Assembly: GCA_037951105.1 (NCBI GenBank) | Contig: JBAMJV010002087.1 | Span: 124,001 to 188,000 of the forward strand | DNA from: Echinarachnius parma | Lineage: Eukaryota > Echinodermata > Echinoidea > Clypeasteroida > Echinarachniidae | DNA: 64,000 bases | Reading direction: 5' to 3' | Shown: positions 46,800 to 56,855 of the stretch, one piece after another | How the letters are laid out: each line of letters opens with the position of its first letter | How positions within the stretch are numbered: the first letter of the stretch is position 1 | The notes under the pieces: model-generated | Databases searched by the model: none | What the model saw: the letters and a program-made list of their open reading frames with translations, nothing else | What the model was told of the DNA's origin: nothing | Program-made: the position numbers and the translations under genes

Positions 46800-47730
46800 G
46801 AAAAAAAGATGCAGGGGCTTGGGCGAATTCGCCCCTGAAATGCCAAAAAGAGCCCCCCAAACAAATTTGCATCTATAGGGGCAATTCCACGAAAAAGTGG
46901 ACATGAACTCAAAAAAACTATTGGCTCTGTTTCAAATCCTATTGATTTTTTCTGGATTATTTTTTCATACAACATGATCCTATGATTATATCTTTCAGTT
47001 CACATGATTTGTTTAATTCTCGGGCGTCTCCTTATAGGAGAAACGGAAACCATACATGAAACTCCACACATGGGACTACCCTGTGCAAATTTCAGGAAAA
47101 TCCTTATATTTTCCACGTTTTCTGGTATTTTTATTATTTAAGGCACCAAATTTGATGACTGATAATCAAAGTACCTGTTCAGATTAAAATTTCAGTCTTT
47201 TGAGTGCATTAAAGTATATTTTTCAATCAATCAAATCCTCCGGACAAACTGTAATGTCCGTGACACATCGTTTTGTTGTCTAGATCACATATACCTGGCC
47301 CGTTTTGCAAAATCCAACTTGGATTCAATTCATCATTGCCTTGTCTATAATTTAATACCTAAATCACCTTTGTGAGGTCTCAGAACTCACAGACTTTTGC
47401 AAAGATGTATATGGATGCAAAAAGTCGTGTCCAAAAAATGTAATGTCCGTGACGGCGCACATTTTGCAGAATTACTCAGTAACAAATTGGATAAATGTTC
47501 AGAAACTTTTTTTGCATACTTAACCAGGCTATTGCTTTGTAATCAAAATAAAAATTAGACATTAGGTAGAGGTATGAATCAGTAGTGGCATTGGAAAGTC
47601 ATGAAAATAATGTCTGTTTGTAATGTCCGTGACGCTGGAGTTGCCCATAGATTTAATGCAAAACAAATTTTAGAGTGTTATTTTCATGCAAGCAAGCTCG
47701 AAAAGTAGCCCTAGAAAAATAAAAAAAATT
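46800..47730. repeat. Second copy of the agcccc/cgcccc repeat, split by a 769-bp element
   Basis: 'gaattcgcccctgaaatgcc', 'aagagcccccc' and 'aaatttgcat' lead to the insertion at 46878; after it 'gatttaatgcaaa' and 'catgcaagcaagctcgaaaagtagccc' continue in the order of 27940-28130. Each copy thus serves as the empty site for the other's insertion. Confidence 0.75.
46878..47646. mobile_element. 769-bp element with TAATGTCCGTGAC repeats
   Basis: GGGGCAATTCCACG at the left and GGAGTTGCCC at the right are inverted ends; ATA lies on both sides (46875-46877, 47647-47649) as a possible 3-bp target duplication. 'taatgtccgtgac' recurs at 47252, 47441 and 47621, about 185 bp apart, the last next to the right end. 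The uninterrupted repeat at 28055-28090 confirms the insertion point. There is no coding capacity. Confidence 0.7.
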
Positions 47731-47734
47731 TCCC

Positions 47735-49549
47735 CAGAGGTCAGTAACCCCATAACCTGGTTTGAGAGGGTCATTATCATGCAGAATCAGACTGGAAATT
47801 TCAAGGGTGTGTTGGGATTTATATTAGTACTTGAAATTAATTTGTTAACCAGACATAAATTCCTTATTGACAGGAGCCAAACGTTAAATGTATCAGTGGA
47901 TCAAAAAAGGTCAAGAAAATGTTGAACTTGCAATTCTGGCTTAGTCATAAATTTTTGCACACTCACAGATATAATAGAAAGACAGACAGACACACAACAC
48001 TCACACACACACACATACACACGCATATATTGTATATACATTGTACATGTATTATTTTAGTGCTATATAAATTTTTTATATTTTGCACAAATGTTGATAC
48101 AATTTTGTTCGTGGGGGGGGGGGGGGGGGGGGACAAAGTTTTGGGCTGGCCACTCGACCAGAAATGATTGACTTAATTACTCTATGTGATATATTTTTAC
48201 ATATTTCAATATTGTCTGGAATCCAGGTACTATAACTAGTGCAAGTGCCAGTCAATTAACACCTTCAGATATGTTTCAATTTTTTATTTTGATTGGTAAT
48301 GAATCACAAGTTGATAAGTTCAAGATTAATTACAGGTCAACAAAGTTCAAAAACTTATTATTTGTTTCAATCGTTATGTATGTATTGTTTTCATGAATAT
48401 TGACACTATATTGAAGTAGACCCTAGCCTGAGTATTGTCAAGACCATACTGTGTTGATTTAATAAATTAATAAGAAGGACATTACCTGTTTCAGTTTTTG
48501 TACATTAAAGACCTTCTAACATTTAGCTGATCTAACATACAAACTGTAATACACATGCAACAAATAGCTTGACAACTTTCCGTAACCTTTAATTACCAAA
48601 ATTTTGCAATTTCGTTTCCCACATGTTGAAATATAACCTAATTTTTACTTCCACGAATTCTCTTATTCAGCATACATGTACATGTGCAATATGAAGATCT
48701 CACCCTGTATAATCTTTTGAAGCAGTGTACAGCCACATGATACAGTATGAGACTCAAAGTATTATATGAACCAGGATTGCTGATGATTCATTTCCCACAT
48801 GCACAGTGTTCGTAATATATTTTATTCCCTACCTAATAATCCTTGATGACAATTGCTGATATAGAATCCAGTCCCGTTGATTTCTGAGGGTACCCTGAAA
48901 ATCATTCATCTTATATAGGGTCGGTACAGGTTCTTCACTCGACATCTAGTCGACAAACAACCGTTGGGTCAATCAGACGCAAACAGCTCTGTTCCCCGAT
49001 AGATAGACTGCAGCAGAACTACTCACAAATTACTTATCTATCTAGAAAATTGGCAACTATGGACGTTATAAGGAGAAATTCTGCGTCTAATCTCGGTCCA
49101 AATAAGTCACAAAGACGTCGTCGGTTGGTCAATATTGAAAAGTTCTATTTCGGTTTCATTGAATGCATGGATTATTGATTGTGCATAAATTTTATTTTCA
49201 TGAATTATGTTTGATGCACATGTTGTATTGGTTGGGAATTCGATCTTACAGAATTTCAGCCATTTTTTCAGTCTTCCGAATACAGTGTTAATTGAGCCTG
49301 ATTTTCTTACTCCAGGAACAGTTCTGTGATCATCAACAAAGAAATAAAATTGAGACAATGGTGATAACTTTTTAATGCAAATTTTGTTATTTCTGATGGT
49401 AGAGTACAGTCATTTAAACTTGGGAAAAATAAATCAATAAAATGTGATATTTGATATTCTAAGTGAGTTATTTGTTTCTCCAGGATTTGTTTTTCTACAC
49501 GTGATATTTAATATCTAATAGTGCATTATTTTTTTCTCTTTAACTCCAG
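47735..49549. other. KLHL8-like intron 1, distal part
   Basis: It contains an ACAC/CACA tract (47985-48025) and a G tract (48113-48132). No exon was found, though an additional small exon before 49550 cannot be ruled out. The acceptor tract before 49550 is T-rich. Confidence 0.5.
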
Positions 49550-50321
49550 GACCAACTCCGTGATCATCATTGAGATCTCTGGGAAGACGAGCAGTCCGAC
49601 GAAGAGCGCATTGCCGGTCGAGGATGACTTCATCAAGATGGGGTCGTCGCCTCAGATGTACGACTCCTTCGTGACCTCCTTCACCTTCCACTGCCAGATC
49701 CAGTGGAAGGAGTCTCTGGAGGTCGTCCAGCAGCTCTACAAGACAAGGGCACTGTGCGACTTCACGCTGCAATGCGGGGAGGCGTCGTTCCTCTGCCACC
49801 GTCTGGTCCTGGCGGCGTGCAGTCCATACTTCCGCGCCATGTTCACGTCGGAGATGCTGGAAAGTCGACAGAGCACCCTGGAGGTGAAGGACATTGACGA
49901 GAAGTCCCTAGAGTCCATTGTGGAGTTCATGTACACCTCCAAGATTGTCCTCACTGTGGACAACGTCCAGAAGATACTCTTTGCCGCATCCCTCCTGCAG
50001 ATGGACGTCGTCAGCAAGGCATGCAGCGACTTCATGAAGTGTCATCTCCACCCGTCCAACTGCCTGGGGGTGCGGACGTTCGCAGATCAGCATGGCTGCA
50101 CCACCTTGTCCGGAGCTGCTGACTCTTACGCTCATGAACACTTCCTGGAGGTGGTTAGCCAGGATGAGTTTGTCCAGATCGAAGCCAAGCATCTGACGGA
50201 CCTGATTGCCTCGTCTGACATTATCATCGAGCGAGAGAGCCAGGTCTTCGACGCAGTGCTGAAGTGGGTGAAGCATGATCCTGCAACGAGGGAAAGACAC
50301 CTTCCTGAACTCCTGAGAAAG
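49550..50321 (+). CDS. KLHL8: BTB and BACK domain exon of KLHL8-like protein
   Basis: Acceptor tctctttaactccag before 49550; donor agaaag|gtaagt after 50321. One base completes Arg, then 257 codons. The first 45 residues or so (TNSVIIIEISGK) are variable. BTB runs from about QQLYKTRALCDFTLQ, with CHRLVLAACSPYFRAMFTS and the dimer/CUL3 helices, to LTVDNVQKILFAASLLQM. BACK begins ACSDFMKCHLHPSNCLGVR and continues through AHEHFLEVVSQDEF and ESQVFDAVLKWVKHD. 'HPSNCL' plus 'LTVDNVQ' and the next exon's 'CRDL.DEA.NYHL' are closer to KLHL8 than to other kelch-like proteins I know. The exon is GC-rich against AT-rich flanks, as for a conserved coding block. Confidence 0.95.
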
Positions 50322-50926
50322 GTAAGTTGAGTACTCCCTGGGCTCAGGGGCCCGATTACGGACCAGCGACCTTTACCATGGTAATTAGCAACATTGACTC
50401 TTAACTCATCAATGTCAATATGCTAGAGTAACATACAAATCAACAGGACGTAGCAGAGCACACATTCCGCCCTTACTCATTCAACCGTAAATGATTTTAC
50501 AAGTATATCTAGAGATCAGTGGGACTAGGGCTGGTCCTGGGTCATGATCATGCTCTCGGCCACTGGTGTATAACAACATGAATACAGACGGATTCAAATG
50601 CCAGTATGAAAGAATTTAAACTCAATTTGTAAGTGTGAAGTTCCTAATTTTCATCTGTACATGTATTTTCCAACATTGCCCTTCATGAAAAACATTCAGA
50701 ACAGGTCATGAACTGCTCGGGCTGGGATTTATGGCGAATGAATCTTGTATAATTTTATGGCAAATTCAAACAGTCTCAAACAGGGTAATTTTGTTTGTGG
50801 CATGAACAGAATAGGAATTACTTTGCAAGTTGTATAGCCAGTGGCAGTGAGAGACAATGTGATATTGTTAAATAACACATATTTTCCATAGAATTCACTT
50901 CAGACAGATTTTTGGGCCACTGACAA

Positions 50927-51014
50927 TGGGTGATTTCAAGTATGGTGTTTAAGGCTGGTGTTAGTGTTTATTAAACACTAACACCGGCCTTAAATACCAT
51001 ATTTGCAATCACAC
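50927..51014. mobile_element. Hairpin mini-element, short copy 2
   Basis: TGGGTGATTTCAAGTATGGTG to 'accatatttgcaatcacaca': same family as 44281-44390 with a shorter centre (TTTATTAAACAC), so almost the entire length is one stem. A few substitutions lie in the right arm. Confidence 0.85.
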
Positions 51015-51043
51015 AATGTCACTGTATACCATCCTAACACGAA

Positions 51044-51126
51044 GTCATGTCAAGTATGGTGTTTAAGGCCGATGTTTGTGTTTAATAAACACTAACGCCG
51101 GCCAACACCATACTTGAAATCACCCA
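51044..51126. mobile_element. Hairpin mini-element, short copy 3
   Basis: 'gtcaagtatggtgtttaaggcc' (two words) to 'caccatacttgaaatcaccca', 30 bp after copy 2 in the same intron. Its left terminus is partly lost. The side-by-side copies suggest local hopping or tandem duplication. Confidence 0.8.
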
Positions 51127-52058
51127 CTGTCCCCTGAGTTTAACAAATAATTAATCACTGTAATTATTCATACCAGCATATTTTTTATGTTAATGCTGAG
51201 AACTTTTGAGAACAAAAAATTGTCTCAGATTTCAAAAATTCAACCAGGATGTTGTTAATGACTACATGAAGATGGATACAATACTTAATTGTAAAAATTG
51301 ACTTTATAGTGAACTCATACATTTTCCTGCATTACTGTGGTTCAGACCAAAAGAAAGACATTGTCTAATATTCATAGAATTATTTGCCATGATCAGTCTC
51401 AGAACACCATTCTCATCAGAAGATTGAATCAAAAGACATTTTCTTGCGGGGGAAAAAAGTCTATGTGACTCATTGTTCGAGCAGAATATCAAAGTAAACA
51501 GAATGAAAGAAATGAACTTCCTATGTAAAGTTCAAACGGCTGAAAGTTTTGCATTCAGTCATGCTGAACCAGTGCAGTCAACCACTAATCTACCAAAGAT
51601 CTGTATGCAGGATTGAGGAATTGTTTCAAAATACAAAGTTCTATATTCCAATAACATGCATTGTTCCAAGTCCACATTGATGAACAACATATCATTCTGC
51701 CTTATCCCTATCACCAAAACCAAATATTTTAGTTCAAAGAACTATTATCAACTTGTCGGTCTAAGCCTAAGGTAACCTTTTAAATTTGATAATGATGTAT
51801 GAAGCAAGTGTTACAGTTCATAAAAAGTTTGATATTTTGTAATGTGGGTCAAAAGTTCTCTATTAATTAATTTAAAACAGCATAATGAGCGTTAATTTCT
51901 TATTAAAATTATCTCATTTTAACCTTGAATTTTAGTTCATCGACTTCCTGACATTTAAAAAAAATAGCACTTTTATTATTATTTAAAGTCATATTAGAAA
52001 GTGTGGGGGCTGACATGGGCTCTTCTAAATCTCTCTTTGTGGTACATTACATTATTTT

Positions 52059-52298
52059 GACATAATGGCCCGTATTCACAAAGGAGGTTTGTACAGTCCA
52101 TGGTCTAAACCCCGGTTTACATCTATGAAATGCCATTGTAAACTGATAGAGAGAGAATGTAAATTCCTTTAACTTGTTAACAATGTTGATGGTACACATT
52201 CTCTCTCCATCAGTTTACAATTGGCTTTCCATAGATGTAAGCCAGAGTTTAGACCATGGACTGTACAAACCTCCTTTGTGAATACGGGCCATTATGTC
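52059..52298. mobile_element. 240-bp long-inverted-repeat mini-element
   Basis: GACATAATGGCCCGTATTCA at the left is mirrored by TGAATACGGGCCATTATGTC at the right. The arms are about 100 bp each ('aaaggaggtttgtacagtcc', 'tagagagagaatgt') with a centre of some 40 bp. It is a classic fold-back MITE. A transcript of the intron would contain a near-perfect long double-stranded RNA stem. Confidence 0.92.
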
Positions 52299-52764
52299 TG
52301 GATAAAAAACGAATCTGTTATTGCAAATTTCCCAAAGATTTCAATAAATTATTATGAGAATGAAGCAATGTCATTGACCTCTATTAACCATCCTCTTTCA
52401 TTTGCATATAATTCAATTTGAAAACATTTTGATCTTTTAAATATGACAATTTAAAGTATTTAGTGCAAAATGTGGGTGATCTTTTTTTCCAAGAATGTGT
52501 CTGTTTACTTTGCAGCATTGAGATGAAGGGTTCCCATGTGCAGACTTAATAATTTGTAAACAAATATCTCACAGGTCTATTAACATGAGAAAGGGATTGG
52601 GAAAGGACACTGTAACTGTGCAGTAGGCATGATTGATGCGTAAGTGAAAACTTTTTGATGGAGTGCATCCTGTTTCCGCAATATAACAGGTGACATACGT
52701 GTAACACAGGGTGTAAATTAATGTAGATCAAAATGATCTTCTTTGCTCTAGATATAACTTGTTT

Positions 52765-52988
52765 TGCCTTGTGGCCCAGTCGGGCAAGTAAAAACTCAGA
52801 TTTACAAATTCTAGGGGCCCGAAACCTGAATCTAGTGGCTCAAAACAAAGAAATACATCAATTGAAGATTCTGTTAGGTTTGGTTGCCCAACCGGTCCAG
52901 TGGATTCTAAGATCAATGAAATGTAGTGGCCCAAAGCTAATTTTAGTGGCCCCGGGCCAGCGGGCCTGTGCTGATTTTGAGCATTGGT
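52765..52988. repeat. GGGCCA-family repeat (hAT-like fragment)
   Basis: 'gccttgtggcccagtcgggc', 'aagtaaaaactcag', 'cgaaacctgaatctagtggc', 'agtggccc' and 'gggccagcgggcc' then 'gattttgagcattgg' resemble 7618-7745 and the 'gagcattgg' right end at 21020. Confidence 0.6.
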
Positions 52989-53599
52989 TATTAGTTTAAA
53001 ATTTTGCTTAATGAAAAGACAAAAAACAATTTACCAAGATAACAGTTTTGAACATGGAGTGAATAAAACTGGCCTCGATGATTCTCCAAATTCTGACATA
53101 AATCCTAGCCATGCACTACTCCACTCACACCAAAACATCTGGCAGACATACACCTACAGTACCTAGGTCATGTGACTTGATGGTTGCCCCTGGAGATAAA
53201 ACCTCCATTGCCAGTTAGGCCCATGATCAGACAGAGCTTGTGGGAGTTGATACCAAAGTCACGGTCATGTGGTCATGTTCCAGAACCAAGACCTCACCTC
53301 AAAATGAACCCATTATTTTTACAGAAATGTTCGCACATGATACCTTTTGTTTATTGTCTTATCACCGTTTTGATTTGTGTCTGTATTATTTGCAGGAAAT
53401 TGGCAATAAATATGACACCAGCTTTCATTATTTGGGTGTGAACTTTTGTCTTTAAAGAGAATTCTAGAAAAGTTGTTTTATCAAATATCTATACATCTAT
53501 AAATAAGCATTATCTCAGCTTTCATTATTTGTATTCAATTTGTTATTTTGATGTAATGTTAATAAATTTTCAAGAACATGAGAGATCATTTCCCTTTAT

Positions 53600-53900
53600 A
53601 GCCTTTTATAACTTTGCTCGATTTATACTTTTTCTATTTCAATGCTCTAGGGTCATCTATTCATAAGTTCTCTGCAACTTTCCTGATGATCCTTCCACTT
53701 CATAATTCTTTTCTTTCCTCTCTCTTCTCTTCTTCTTGTTTTTTTTTTTTTTTTTTTTTCCTTCCATTGTTTGTTTGTTATCAAACTTACTTTGTACTTA
53801 TTATTGTAATGATCTATGTAAATTGTACTTGTGTTTATATTGTATTTGCATGTTTTTATGAAAGTGGTTAATAAAATTCAATTCAATTCAATTCAAATAC
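53600..53900 (+). repeat. Possible retroposon 3' tail
   Basis: A T-rich tract, 'ttgtttatattgtatttgcatg'-like sequence, AATAAA (about 53870) and four ATTCA units in a row are the layout of many LINE 3' ends. No upstream coding part is visible. Confidence 0.35.
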
Positions 53901-54377
53901 TGATTACATTCGTACACATACATGTATCAGCTTCCATTATTTATTATTGAATGTTGAAATAATATTAAATAAAAAACTTTCAAGAACATTACAGAACATT
54001 TTCCCTTTATAAGTCTTTTTAGATAATTCACTTTGCTATCTAGACCATACGCTTGGCCTTGAAATTGCTTGTGAATGGTATAGACTTTCATGAGAGGAGT
54101 GGGTCAACAAGCTAAAATTAGATTTACATTATTTTGGTCTTCAATAAATATAGTGTAACATGAATTGATAAATTTGTTTGATAGGAACCATTCTTGTCAT
54201 CCTGCCACATGGAATATGATGCAGTATGTTTACTTGGGAGAATCGTTATGGGCTCAAAATGTACTTTTATTTTCATTCATTTAGCAGCCTGGGGCAGTAT
54301 TCTAAAAACTTTTTCAAAAACCTCTCTTTTATTTGAGTCTTATTTAAAAAAAATTTATTTGCATTCTGAAAACTCTC

Positions 54378-54457
54378 TTAACCCATTGACTACGGGAACC
54401 GGGTGGGTTGTGTACAAATTCTATGGAGATTTCAGAATCTCGTAGTGAACAGGTTAA
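54378..54457. mobile_element. 80-bp TTAA mini-element, direct copy before the third KLHL8 exon
   Basis: TTAACCCATTGACTACGGG to CGTAGTGAACAGGTTAA with 'gtgggttgtgtacaaattc' inside: a full copy with TTAA at both edges. It is paired with an opposite-facing copy at 54642-54727. Confidence 0.88.
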
Positions 54458-54641
54458 CCTTTCTCTCGTCTTTAAAGTAAAGGAGGATTTAAAGGAAACT
54501 TCACACAAAAAAGAACTTTGTTACATTGATGCCAACAGGGATGATCATTTCACAAATTCCCATAGACCAAAAGCAATATATTCCAGGGACACTATGCAAT
54601 AGTGTGATAAAACTTTATCCTTTTTAAAATGATGAATTACA

Positions 54642-54727
54642 TTAACCTTTCCCCTTTGAGATTCTGAAATATCCATAGAGACTTTGTACGTAGCCCACCA
54701 GGTTCCCTCTAATTAGCAACGGGTTAA
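54642..54727. mobile_element. 80-bp TTAA mini-element, inverted copy next to a splice acceptor
   Basis: TTAACCTTTCCCCTTTGAG to AGCAACGGGTTAA, with 'gactttgtacgtagcccacc' inside: the reverse orientation of 54378-54457. Its edge is 21 bp before the exon at 54749, within the range of the branch point and pyrimidine tract. The two facing copies could pair in the pre-mRNA. Confidence 0.85.
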
Positions 54728-54748
54728 TATCTCCTTTTTCACCTATAG

Positions 54749-54959
54749 GTTCGTCTTCCCATGATGCCTGTCAGCTTCCTGATGGAGACGGTGGAGCAGG
54801 AGGACCTGGTCCGGAAGAACCACCTGTGTCGGGACCTGGTAGATGAGGCCAAGAACTACCACCTGTCCTCAAGGGGACTTCTTAGAGACGGTGTCCATCG
54901 CTCCCCGAACAACCTGGTCAAATGCCCATTCAGACTCACTCCTAGAAAGACTACTGCAG
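54749..54959 (+). CDS. KLHL8: BACK-end and linker exon of KLHL8-like protein
   Basis: Acceptor ctttttcacctatag before 54749; donor ctgcag|gtacat after 54959. Seventy codons plus one base start [20 protein letters not shown] and continue [17 protein letters not shown], ending [11 protein letters not shown]. 'VRLP..P..FL', 'CRDL.DEA.NYHL' and 'TPRK.TAG' are the KLHL8 signature just before the kelch propeller. In the middle, [20 protein letters not shown] is a longer loop than I expect for vertebrate KLHL8. The 3' two thirds of this exon are the parent of decayed copies at 55044-55610. Confidence 0.94.
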
Positions 54960-55043
54960 GTACATACATTGATTACAGTTTTTAAATGTTTGGCATCATT
55001 GATATTTAAGATTCTGTTTTGGAGGCAGGTGGCAATGGTACAT

Positions 55044-55492
55044 GTAGATGAAACTAAGAACTGCCACCTGTCAACAAGGGGACTTCTAAGAGACAGCTAG
55101 TGTCCATCGGTCTCCTAACAACCTGGTCAAATGCCCATCCAGACTTACCAGATTAGTAGATGTACACTACCAACTATAGGGGGTAGAAAGAGTGATTGGT
55201 AGATGAGGCCCAAAACTCCCACCTTTCCACAAAGGGACTTCTTCGGGACAATGTCAATCGCTCCCTGAACAACCTGGTCAAATGCCCATTCAGACTTACT
55301 TCTAGGAAGACCACTGCATGCAGGAACATACATTGATTTTTTGAATGTTGGCATCATTGATATTTAAGATTTTGTGTTGGTACATGTAGATGAACCCTAA
55401 CTGCCACATGTCCATGACGAGACTTCTCAGAAACAGTGTCCGTTGCTCCCCTAATCACCTGTAGACTAACTTTTAGAAAGACCACTGCAGGT
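55044..55492 (+). pseudogene. Three decayed tandem copies of the KLHL8 exon tail plus intron
   Basis: Each starts 'gtagatga' and keeps 'aac(t)gccac.tgtc', 'gacttct', 'tc.atcg.tc.c..aaca', 'ctggtcaaatgccca' and 'agaaagaccactgca': copy 2 at 55044-55149, copy 3 at 55199-55338, copy 4 at 55385-55492. Intron sequence after the donor ('catacattgatt', 'ttggcatcattgatatttaag') is included. Offsets are 206, 155 and 186 bp. All lack the first 90 bp of the exon and its acceptor, and carry frame damage, so they are not alternative exons. Confidence 0.88.
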
Positions 55493-55553
55493 TAGAAGAT
55501 ATTAGCTACCAAGCAACATAATTACTAAGTGGGTATTAAGAGTGAATGGTACA

Positions 55554-55610
55554 AGTAGATGAGACCAAGAACTACCACTTGTCGACAAGTGGACTTCTTA
55601 AGGACAGTGT
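55554..55610 (+). pseudogene. Fifth exon-tail copy, left half (split by the LTR element)
   Basis: 'gtagatgagaccaagaacta', 'ccacttgtcgacaag', 'ggacttcttaaggacagtgt' follows the exon up to 55610, where the LTR retrotransposon begins. The continuation is at 58924-58990. Confidence 0.88.
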
Positions 55611-55939
55611 TTTTGTGTATTGAGAGGGAATGAAAACACAGGACTTGCTCGCTTGGAGTCTGAATGGCAAGTGCCTTTATTCTTCATATCTCACACTAGC
55701 TACGTAAACATTATCATACAGAGAAAGGGGTGACTTATGAGGGTTCGCTAATGGGGGTGAAGATGACCATGATGGTGATGGGGTTGGTGACAGATTGTAA
55801 ACATGCTGGTTGGAGGATAGGGCAATAGGTGAATGACTTGGATGGAGGATACAATGGTTCATGGACATTTAAAGGAGCATTATATACATCGGTATGGTAA
55901 ATAACATACTACACAATATTCATATTTACAAACACAATA
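55611..55939 (-). repeat. 3' LTR of the retrotransposon
   Basis: On the minus strand it runs from TATTGTGTTTGTAAATATG to CCCTCTCAATACACAAAA. The ends are not the usual TG...CA; the 5-bp TSD places them so. A TATA-like TATATAATGC (plus 55876-55885) and AATAAA (plus TTTATT 55676-55681) fit a U3 promoter and an R-region poly(A) signal. Confidence 0.9.
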
Positions 55940-55953
55940 TCCCTCCCCTTCTT
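55940..55953 (-). other. Polypurine tract
   Basis: On the minus strand AAGAAGGGGAGGGA directly precedes the 3' LTR. This is the expected site for second-strand primer formation. Confidence 0.85.
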
Positions 55954-56855
55954 GATAAAAGACAAAAGTGATAGCTGGAGAGATAGAGAGAGAAAGATTG
56001 TGGAACAATTGAATTATCAACGGATGCAGAAAAACAGTAGGAAAGAGAGGCTAGAAGAATTGGGAGAGCAAACGAAATATAATTATACAACAATGGTAAT
56101 GCTTATAATACAGTCGATATTGCACACGAAAATGAAAACATCTTGAAATCAGAATTCGGAATAACGGGAACATAGTCAAAATAAAGAGAGAGACTGAGAG
56201 AGAAAGAGTGGGATCTGAGACACGGGATTCATAACACTTCAAGAGGTAACAACTGGCAGATAAAGAGAGAGAGTGAGAGAGAGAGAGATCTGAGACAAGT
56301 GATTCATAAAACTTCAAGAAATATCAACTGGCAAACTGTAGTGCATAATCGAAACATAATCAAGCAAAATAAAACGCATACAAATCCGATAAAGCGAGAT
56401 GATCGGGTGAGAAGAACATTACTGAAAATATATCGAAAACTCTTTTAAAACGAACACTGAGAATGAGCATGTACGACACATCATAAGACAAGTCTTGTAT
56501 ATGAGAACGTACAGAATATGGAATATACGGCATTTCAGCTGAAAAAGGAACAATATCTGAGAACATCTTTTATAATCATGATAATAAAAATGTGAAACAA
56601 CTAAACGTCCAGATTCTGATGTAGAATCAATCCAGTCCACTAATTATGAATAATGTTCACTTTAAACAAGTTCATGTGTTATTCTTATGTTGTCTATCTC
56701 GACGAGTAATTAATTCATCTTAGTTACGAATGTCTCTCTTCGACAAGTCTATTTAATCGAATGTCCATTTTGACAAGTCCATTTTCATTTGGTTTCCTCT
56801 CCTCCTTTATTTTACAAAAGTCCAATGTTCACTGATCGCTGGTCCGGTAAACAGT

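Larger units (their letters stand above)
50322..52058. other. KLHL8-like intron 2, first part
   Basis: Apart from the two hairpin element copies listed separately, no gene or RNA is seen. The stretch at 51200-52050 is plain AT-rich DNA. Confidence 0.5.
52299..54377. other. KLHL8-like intron 2, second part
   Basis: This contains a repeat of the 'gtggcccag' family (52765-52985), a T tract (53739-53760), and at 53830-53900 an AATAAA followed by (ATTCA)n that looks like the 3' tail of a retroposon. No exon is recognised. Confidence 0.45.
25728..54959 (+). other. KLHL8: Gene span (5' part): KLHL8-type BTB-BACK-kelch protein
   Basis: Three exons (25728-25861 probable, 49550-50321, 54749-54959) join in compatible phases to about 372 residues: a short N-terminal lead, a BTB domain, a BACK domain and the linker ending TPRKTTAG just before where the kelch propeller should begin. 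In vertebrates KLHL8 is a CUL3 ubiquitin-ligase adaptor; nematode KEL-8 targets the receptor clustering protein rapsyn. BTB binds CUL3 and makes dimers, BACK positions the propeller, and the propeller binds substrate. No kelch exon (GG...Y..W pattern) is found between 54959 and 64000, so the rest must lie beyond the window or after a long intron. Confidence 0.85.

Noticed and set aside
7099-48025. CRISPR array or prokaryotic operon
   Set aside because: The tandem repeats have no unique spacers of constant length, and the genes are spliced; this is animal DNA.
55044-55492. Mutually exclusive alternative exons of KLHL8
   Set aside because: The copies lack the acceptor and the first third of the exon and have frame damage, so they cannot replace the 54749 exon.
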